Part shown: one piece after another, positions 1-9,000 of the stretch
Layout of the letters: the number at the start of each line of letters is the position of its first letter
Position numbering within the stretch: position 1 is the first letter of the stretch
Assembly: GCA_937893815.1 (NCBI GenBank)
Contig: CALCSH010000155.1
Span: 1 to 10,699, forward strand
Length of the DNA: 10,699 nt
Direction: 5' to 3'
From: an uncultured Anaerolineae bacterium
Lineage (GTDB): Bacteria > Chloroflexota > Anaerolineae > Anaerolineales > UBA11858
The notes under the pieces: generated by a model
What the model was told of the DNA's origin: nothing
What the model saw: the letters and a program-made list of their open reading frames with translations, nothing else
Databases searched by the model: none
Position numbers and translations under genes: made by a program

Positions 1-3000
1 TCAATGCGGGTATCGTCGCTATCCATACAAATCTAAATATTGAGGACAGCACCTTGAACGCCGGGTTGGCGGCTGTCAACTCGAACGTGGCACTTGTCAA
101 CAGCACGGCTAATGCCGGTGTGGCGCAGATCAATTCGCAAGTTGTCTTCATCGATGTGGATGATGATGGTGATGCCGATATTGCCGCGGCCAACTCAACA
201 ATCAAAGCTGCCAATACGGGTTTTGGGCCGGGTACTGTTCTACAGATTGAGAATTCGCTTCTCGATGTTACCGGCACTCCACAGGATGATGTCGTTGAAG
301 TTTCGCTGGTGGGTGGTGGCGGAAATACTGTCAGCATCAACAACGGTGAAGGGAATGATACGATCATCCTAAACCTGAATGACGCACAGAGTCAGGTAAA
401 TCTGAGTGACACTGGCAGCATGGGCAACGACAGTCTGAAAGTTTTCCTGCGTACATCGGAAAATGTACAACTGAGCGGTAGGCAGGTTACTAGCAGAAAT
501 CAATCCATTGTGTTCGATCAGGGTTTTGAAAGCCTGTTGGTTGCTGCGGAGGGGCAGGACGATTCAGCAACCGTTGCAGGTGATTTGGCTTTCTCTGGGC
601 AGTTAGAAATTTCAGCTGCGACCATCCTGGTCAATGCCAATATTGCTGCCAGCCAGGTTGTTTTGAATGCAGGCGGTGATATCCTCCAAACGGCTGGATC
701 AACGATTTTAACTCCTGGAGCGGGCGGGATCTTGTTCAATGCCGGATTGCAGAAACCGGATGCCAATATCACCATTCTTGGTGATGTGCTCAGCGAGCGT
801 GGAGCCATTACCTTCAATGCTCCCAATGATGTGACCATTGGCTCAGACGCTCGTATTGCAAGTGCTGGAAAACTTACCATCCATGCCGACAGCAACGGCG
901 ATGGAAGCGGAAGCCTGGTCATGTTGGGCGATGTGAATATCACCAATAATGCTATTGCGATTAGTGCTGCGGACATCCAACTCGAAGGGGATATCACCAG
1001 TGGAAGCGGCGATATCCAACTTGCACCTTCAGCGGATTTCATCGGTGTTTTTTTGGGCACAGCATTCGTAGAGGCTGCTCTTAATCTTGGGCAGCTTGAG
1101 TTTCGCCACCTGGTTTCTAGTGGTATGGTATTGATTGGCGGATTTTCGGCAATTGGAGATATCACGATTGGTGCCCTGAATCTCTCCGAAATGCCGTTTG
1201 ATCTCACCGTACAGGGCGGTACAATTGCGCTGGGGAATATGATCCTGGCAGCCAGTATGACTCTGCAATTGCTGGCCGCGGGTGCGATTCTCGATATCAA
1301 TCGCGATCAGAAGAATCTCAGTGGTGGCGGACTGGCCTATTTGGTTGCAGATACCATCGGTGCACTGGGTAACAGCCTCGATGTCTACGTATCTGGGGCG
1401 GCCATAGCCCGGCAGGTCTACGTGCAAAGTTATCCAACGGGGGATCGTAGTTCGATTGGTGGAACTGGGGATACGGAGTTAGCCTCGTCGGATTCCGACG
1501 AGCCTCCCCTATCGGCTCGTTCAAATCTAGCGTTCCGAATCAAGGAAACAATTCAAATAACGGTGGCTGGTTCATCCCGCAGCCAGATGATCACACTTGC
1601 GGGTGAGGGTGGTAGTAGTGCAATAGCGATTGCCGGATTTTCAGGCGACGATACGCTGGTGGTCGATTTTTCTCAGGGCAACCCTATCCCAGCCGCAGGA
1701 TTGACGTTTGATGGCGGGGCGGGCTTTGACAGCCTTAGCATTCTGGGTGGGGCGTTTGACACTGTGGCATATCGTGCCAGCAGCCCAAATTCCGGTGATA
1801 TCTATCTAGATGGCGCGCAACTTCATTATATTAATATCGAGCCAATTGATGATTTTAGTGTTGCCACGAATGTGACCTTCACCGGCACTGCAGGCAACGA
1901 TACCATCACTCTGGTGAATGGCGCGCTAAAGGCGAATGGCTCAACGCCATGCGGTGTAGCCTGCATCGAGATTCAATCTCCCCAGTTTGAGAATATTATT
2001 TTCGCCAACAAGACTAACGTGATCGTGAACGGTGGCGGCGGCAACGATATCATCACCCTCAATTTCAACGCGGCCGCGGCAGGTCTGGCTTCTCTAATCA
2101 TTCAGGGTGGAGCAGGTGCGGATACATTCCTGATTAATAGTGCCGCATCGTTGGCCGTTGTGGTGGATGGCGGCACGGGTACGGATGCACTGGCTGTCAA
2201 CGGCACAGTTGGCAGCGTAATAAATATGGAAAGCCTGACGCTTAGTACGACCGCCAACCTGATGGTCAACATCGGCGGCATGAACCCTGGCGATTTTTCC
2301 CAGGTACATATCTCTGGTCTGGCTGTTCTGTCAGGTACCTTATCCGTCACATTTATTAATAACTTTGTTCCCACCGTTGCTGATCGTTTTGATATTTTGC
2401 TCTTTGGTTCCGTGAGCGGTAGTTTTGACGCATCCACAGGCTTATTCGGTTTTGGCGATGGCAGCCAGTATCTTGCCATGAATCAGCAAGCCGATCGCAT
2501 CACTTTGGTTTCGAGCAATCTCCCCGGTGGCAGTGGGGTTTTCTTCCGGCCTGATGCGGTGAGCGATAGCCACACTTTGGGTGAATTCTTCAACCGCGAT
2601 TATTTCCCAGGCGCATCTCCAACACTCGAAATATCTGGCGAGATCCGATTAAACAGTTTCCTTGCCTTCAAGGGTACATTTACGTTTGGCGCCGGGTTTG
2701 AGTTAGGTGTCGAGATTGCCACTGGCGTACCGGCGAATGTGGGTGCCGCCCTGGGGGCGTTTGGGCTGGATGCCATTGTGGATGCGATTACGGCTATTTC
2801 TGGGGTGACTGTCGGCGAGAATTTTAGCACCATCTCTGGTTGGGATGCCTGGAAGGTGGTTGTTGGTGCCAGCAATTTAAGCGGTTTTGTCGGTCTGGGT
2901 GATCCCGATTTCAGCGACCCCAATTGGGCGCAGAATGATGACCTTTTTGGGTTTATTCTAGATGGTGTTGATTTGGGCCTCGCTCTGATGCATTCTTTCT

Positions 3001-6000
3001 ATCAGGATATACCAGGGTTAAGAAACTTTATTGGGTTGAGCGCTACGGCCAGCACAGTGGCTTTCACAGCCTACGGTTCTGATTGGATGAACATCGCCCT
3101 CAACGGCTTGTCGATTGTCGTGAATGATAATTTGGATGTTTTGCCCGGCGACTATGGCCCGCCAGTCATTGATTGGGCCAACACGAATTGGGATGATGGT
3201 GATGCGACGGCTGGTTTGCAGGTTGGAGCCTCAACGATTGGCTGGGATGGGAATCAGCGCCTGGGTGTGAGTGCCGAGAATGCGGTGATTGATCTGTTGA
3301 GCTTCCTGCATTTGAAAGGTAGCTTCTTCTGGGAGAAGGGGCCGCAGCAATTGGTTGAAATTGCCACGGGTGTACCGGCTAATGTTGGCGCAGCATTGGG
3401 TACCTTCGGACTGGACACTTTAGCGGATTCTATTGCAGGCATCGCGGGCGTGGATATTGGCGAGAACTTCGGCACAATCTCTGGCTGGGATGTAGCCACG
3501 ACGATGCTGGGGATGAGCGGGGTGATGGGCTTTGCCGGTTTTGGTGATCCCGATTTCAACGATCCCAACTGGGCACAGAGCAGTGATTTGCTGGGCTTTA
3601 TCCTGAGTGATCTGGATTTGGCGTTGGGGATCATGGAATCGACCTTTGACCAGATTCAAGGCTTGAAGCAGTTCATTGGATTGAGCGCTACGGCAGGGAC
3701 AGTGGCCTTCACGGCCTATGGTTCGGACTGGCTGAATATTGAAGCTAACAACGTCTCGGTGGTGGTCAACGACAACCCGGACAACTGGCCCGGCGGCTTT
3801 GGCCCGGCAGTCATCGATTGGTCGAATACCGACTGGAACGATGGTGATGACACCGCTGGCTTGCAGGTACCGACGGGGGCGAAGAACGCGGACGGAACCA
3901 ACGGGACGATGACCATCGGTTGGGACGGCAATCAACGCATCGGTGTCTCCTCTGAAATGGCCGTGATTGACTTGCTCGATTTCATCCACTTGAAAGGCAG
4001 TTTTTTCTTTGAGAAGGGGCCGCAGCAGTTGGTTGAAATTGCCACCGGCATCCCGGCTAACCTGGGTGCTCTGCTGGGTTCAATAGGGTTGGATAGTATC
4101 GCCGATACGATTGCGGGCATCGCTGGCGTGGACATTGGCGAGAACTTCGGCACGATCTCCGGCTGGGACGTAGCTACGATGATGTTGGGTATGAGCGGAG
4201 TGATGGGTTTCGCGGGGTTTGGCAGCCCGGATTTCAGCGATCCGGATTGGGCGAAAAGCGATGACCTCTTTGGCTTTATCCTGGATGACATGGATCTGGC
4301 CTTGGGGATTATGGAATCAACTTTCGATAGAATTCAGGGCTTGAAGAAATTCATCGGTTTGAGCGCTGCAGCAGGCACTGTGGCCTTTACGGCGTACGGT
4401 TCCGATTGGTTGAATCTGTCAGCCCAGAACGTAGAAGTTGTGTTGAATGACAATCCGGATAACTGGCCTGGCGATATGGGTCCGGCAGTCATCGATTGGG
4501 CGAATACCGACTGGAACGATGGCGACGACACCCCCGGATTGCAGGTACCCACAGGGGCCAAGAACCCGGACGGCACGAACAAGACCATGACCATCGGCTG
4601 GGATGGCAATCAGCGCATTGGGGTTTCGTCCGAACTGGCCCGGATTGATTTATTGAAATTTTTGCATTTGCAAGGCAGTTTTTTCTTCGAAAAAGGCCCG
4701 CAGCAGTTGGTCGAGATTGCCACTGGAATCCCGTTGAATATTGGACAGGCTCTTGGCGCAGCCGGGCTGGACGATGTAGCTGATTCGATTGCCAGTCAGG
4801 CCGGTGTCACAATTGGCGCCGATTTCGCCACCATCAGTGGCTGGGACGTTGCCACGATGATGCTGGGCATGAGCAATGTGATGGGTTTTGCCGGGTTTGG
4901 CGATCCGGATTTCAGCGATCCAAACTGGGCCGATGATGATGATCTGTTTGGGGTGATTCTGGACGATCTCAACGTGGCCCTGGGCATTATGGAATCCACC
5001 TTCCCGATCGACATCCCCGGATTGAAGCGCTTCATCGGATTGCACGCCACGGCGAAACAGGCGGCCTTCGTTACCGGTGGCTCGGATATCTTTGAAGTTT
5101 CGGTGAAAGATGTAGAAGTTATCATTAACACCAATTCCAACACCTGGCCTGGTGGCCTTGGCCCGGCGGTGATTGATTGGGGCTTGACGGATTGGAACGA
5201 TGGCGACGATACCCCCGGCTTGCAAGTACCCACGGGAGCCAGGAACCCGGATGGCAGTAAAAAGACCATCACCTTGGATATGGATGGCAACGAGCGCATC
5301 GGTGTATCTGTTGGCGAAGCCACCCTTCTGCTGGCTGATTTCATTTATCTGACCGGTAGTTTGGCCTTTGAAATGGGGCCTACGTATACTATCGATATCA
5401 ATACGGGTGTCTCGGCGAATTTGGTCGATACCCTTGGCCTTCCTTCGATACTTCCTGGCGTCCAAGTTTCCACGATCACCCTGGGCGGTTCGCATTTGAA
5501 AGCCTTTGTTGGGCTGGATGCCAAAGAGTATTTCACCAAACCCGATGACAATAATTCCATCGGTTTTGCCATCGATGACCTGACTTTTGGCATCGCCATC
5601 ATGACGCCCACGGTTTTCGATGTGCTCAATCAGACCCCGCTCAAGAACTACAAGCCTCGTTTCATCTCCCTGAAAGCCACAGCGGAGTTTGTCGGATTCG
5701 TTGGTTTTGGCGATTTCTTGACCTTAGAAGCGCACGATCTGCTGATTGAGGCCAACGTAGGCCCAATGTTTGCCGGTAATATGGTCACAGTCGATTTGGC
5801 CTCCAGTTTCCCGGCAGATGGCGACACCCCGGCGGGCTTTGCTGTCAAGACCGGCACTGGCACCGAGCCGGTTTATCTAGATTATTCGGGCGAACTCCTG
5901 CGGGCCAGTTCTACTCAGGTAACGCTTTCGATCTATAACTTTGTTTATTTCACCGGTAGTTTTGCCCTCGAGATGGGGCCACGCTACGAGATGGATATCA

Positions 6001-9000
6001 ACACAGGGGTCAGCCTCGGTGGGGAGATGCAATATCTCAATAATGTTGAGATGAAGACCCTCACCATCGGCATGTCAAATGTCTATGCTTTCTTCGGCTG
6101 GGGTCCATATTATAAAGATACCAATAAAAATGGACGCATCGACGAGGGCGACACGCCAGATGATTCGGCCATCGGTTTTGCGATAGAGAATCTAGATTTC
6201 GGTATGGTGATGATGAACCCCACCATCGGGGGGCCAGGGTTTATGGCCTTAAAGGTAAACGCCGATGTCGCCCATATGGTTGGCTTGGGGGATGCATTTA
6301 TCTTGAAAGCGTATGACCTTGAAATGGAACTCAACTCTGGCATCTCCTTTGGCCCGTTCCTGCCCATGCCCACCGTGGATTTCAAGAAAAGTTTTGAAAC
6401 CAGCGCCGGTGCAAATGATGGAACATTTGAGATTAAGACCGGCGGTGACCCTGTAGTGATCGATTTCTCCGGCGAACTTACCCGCCTGGTAGTGGGTTAT
6501 GCCGAATTGAGTATCCTGGGTATGCTCCAGCTTTCGGGCAGTTTTGCTTTTGTCAAAGGCCCGACTATGGATGTTAAGCTCAGTGATGGCTCGACGAAAA
6601 ATGTCTCCATCATGTCGATTGGCTTCAATGATATCTACGCATTCGCTGGGCTGGGGCCGTATTGGCTCGACTCGAACAAGGATAATCGCATCGATGAGTC
6701 CGATGCCCCTGCAGATGATGCCATTGGGCTGGCGCTAGAGAATATGGACGGCGGCTTCATGTTGATGAGGTCCACCGATCCGCTTGACCTGGGAGTCTGG
6801 CTGGCGTTGAGCTTATCCATCCAGAAAGTGGGTTTGGTGGGCATCCCCATACTGACCCTGGAAGCCAATAGCCTCAAAGTGGAGATGAACGTCGGTCTGG
6901 GTGTGACCAGTGGCGTTGCAGCGGTAGATTTCAAAGCCAGCTTCCCGGCATCGGGTGATACTCCCGCCGGATACCCGCTGGAAACCGGCAGCGAACCCTT
7001 GTATCTGGTTTTCGAAGGATTCCATATTGCCATTCAGGGGCAGGTCAAAATCTATATCGAGATCGCCGGGGCTAAACTGGTGACTTTGGATGCTACGGTG
7101 GATTTCAAAGTCACCGAAACCGAATTCCTGTTCTTTGTGGATGGCAATCTCTTCATCGGTCCGCCGGACAGCCCCGTCATCGGCATGGAAGCCACCGGGC
7201 TGGTTTATGCCAGTTCGGGCGGGCTGGCGATCTACTTTGATCTTTCTGTATCCGCCGGTGTTTCGGGGATTATTCAGTTCAAGGGCGATTCGACCTTCTA
7301 TTTGAATACCTTTGGTACGGATATTATTTACACCGTCCCCGAAGCATTCCGCGCCGCGGTCGGGTTTGACTCGCTAACCATTCCGGCGGGCGCACCGCTG
7401 CGTGAGGGGGGCAATGCTACGGCTGGTTCTTATATGGTTGTGATGGCATCCGGTGAGTTGATCATTGCCGGGCTGGTAACCTCCGGCGAGGTGTATCTCA
7501 GCGCCAATTTCTCCGAAGGCAAATTCGACTTTTATGCCAGCCTGGATTGGTTTGGAGTCATTACCGTCACCATTGAAGGCTATATTAAAGCGGATGGCGG
7601 TTTCCTGATCCAGGGTGAAGTGACTCTCGATATTGATTTTGTGGTCTTCGGGCTTTCCGGTGGACTTGGTGTGCGCATCAGTAATGATTCGCAGCCCTAT
7701 TTTGCAGCATGGGTTTGGGGAGATATTAAATTACTGGGTGCTACGGTTGCTTCAGTGCGCGGCGAAATTGCCCTATATGCCGCCAGCGCAAGCGTGACTC
7801 TCTCGGCCACAGTTAATGTGCCCATTTTCGGCAAAGTCAGCAAAACCGGTACAGTTGTTTGGAGTTGGGGGCCGGACCCGATTTTGGCGACCAAACTCGC
7901 CGATGGCTCCTTGCGCCTCAATGTTGGACAGGATCGCATGGCCCGCGAAGTTGATCCCGATGATCCTTATTTTGATGAAGTTGCCGATGAATCCTACACG
8001 GTTGAACATGTGTCCGGCTCGGCGGGCAATGAAACTGTCAAAATCAAGGCGCTTGGCTATTCAGCGGAATTCAGTGGCATTTCTAGAATTCTGGCCAATA
8101 ACGCCGAGGACGGCACGGACTATTTTGAACTGGATACGGGTATTTTGGTGGATGCTAATATTCATGGCGGCGACGGCAATGACACCCTGATCAATCAGGG
8201 CACCGGCAAAGCCACTTTCTATGGCGATGCAGGGAACGATAAACTCTACGGCGGGCTGAATGACGACATACTGGATGGCGGCGATGGCGACGACACCCTG
8301 ATGGGCCTGGGCGGAAATGATACCTTAAAGGGCGGGGCGGGCGACGATACGATCTACGGCGGCGATGACGATGATACCGTGGATGATACTGGCGGCACGA
8401 ACGAGATCAAGGGTGAGGATGGCAACGACACCATCTCGGTAACCGGCGGGATTGACGGAACTATCGATGGTGGCCGGGGTGATGATCGTATTTCTGTCGC
8501 CAGCGTCAGCATCATGATTTATGGTGGCGAAGGGAACGATGAAATCACCTTTACCGGCACCAATGTATTCATAGATGGCGGTAAAGGTGATGAGACGATT
8601 TTGGTTCAGGCCGAGACCGCGGAAATTTACGGTGGCGTTGGCAACGAAACCATTGTGTTGCAGAGCGCCCTGCAGTCTGGCCTGCTTGATGGCGGCGAAG
8701 GTGATGAAGAAATTACCTTCAACGGCGGTGTGCTGCATGTGATCGGTGGCGAAGGTTACGAAACGCTGTATTGGTCTACGACTTCGACAGCGCCTTTCGT
8801 TCTGGCACAATACGCCTTGACGCATCCGAACACCAGCCTGACCTTTGACGATACACTGGGCATTATCCGCCTGACCGATACAGCCACTGCGGGCACCACG
8901 CTGCAAAGTGCCAACCCGCTGGGTAGTACCTGGGGTAGCGTCAGCCTTTCGGTAGACGCGAGCGGGGTGATTGACAATACCAACGCTGTCTTCATTCAAC

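Noticed and set aside
94..372. Short + strand frames at 94-372, 6544-6738, 7090-7305, 7816-8190 and 9631-9813
   Set aside because: They overlap the main gene in another frame, are rich in Met, Arg and Ser, and show no motif, so they are shadows.
3..1439. True two-partner-secreted haemagglutinin (TPS domain)
   Set aside because: Only a generic beta-helix pattern is visible. The diagnostic N-terminal secretion domain is not in the window, so the name is kept as 'like'.
1484..1502. Rho-independent terminator
   Set aside because: The stem has a one-base centre, no T-run follows, and it lies inside an open frame that continues for more than 9 kb.
3318..4673. Assembly duplication of units 2 and 3
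   Set aside because: The copies differ at many synonymous and some non-synonymous positions, so they are genuine diverged repeats.
3254..5344. Several minus-strand frames with similar proteins, resembling a small gene family
   Set aside because: They resemble each other only because they mirror the tandem DNA units on the other strand. They have no independent coding evidence.
8166..8771. CRISPR-like or DNA-level satellite repeat
   Set aside because: The repetition is protein-level GGxGxD coding with variable DNA. There are no identical direct repeats with unique spacers.
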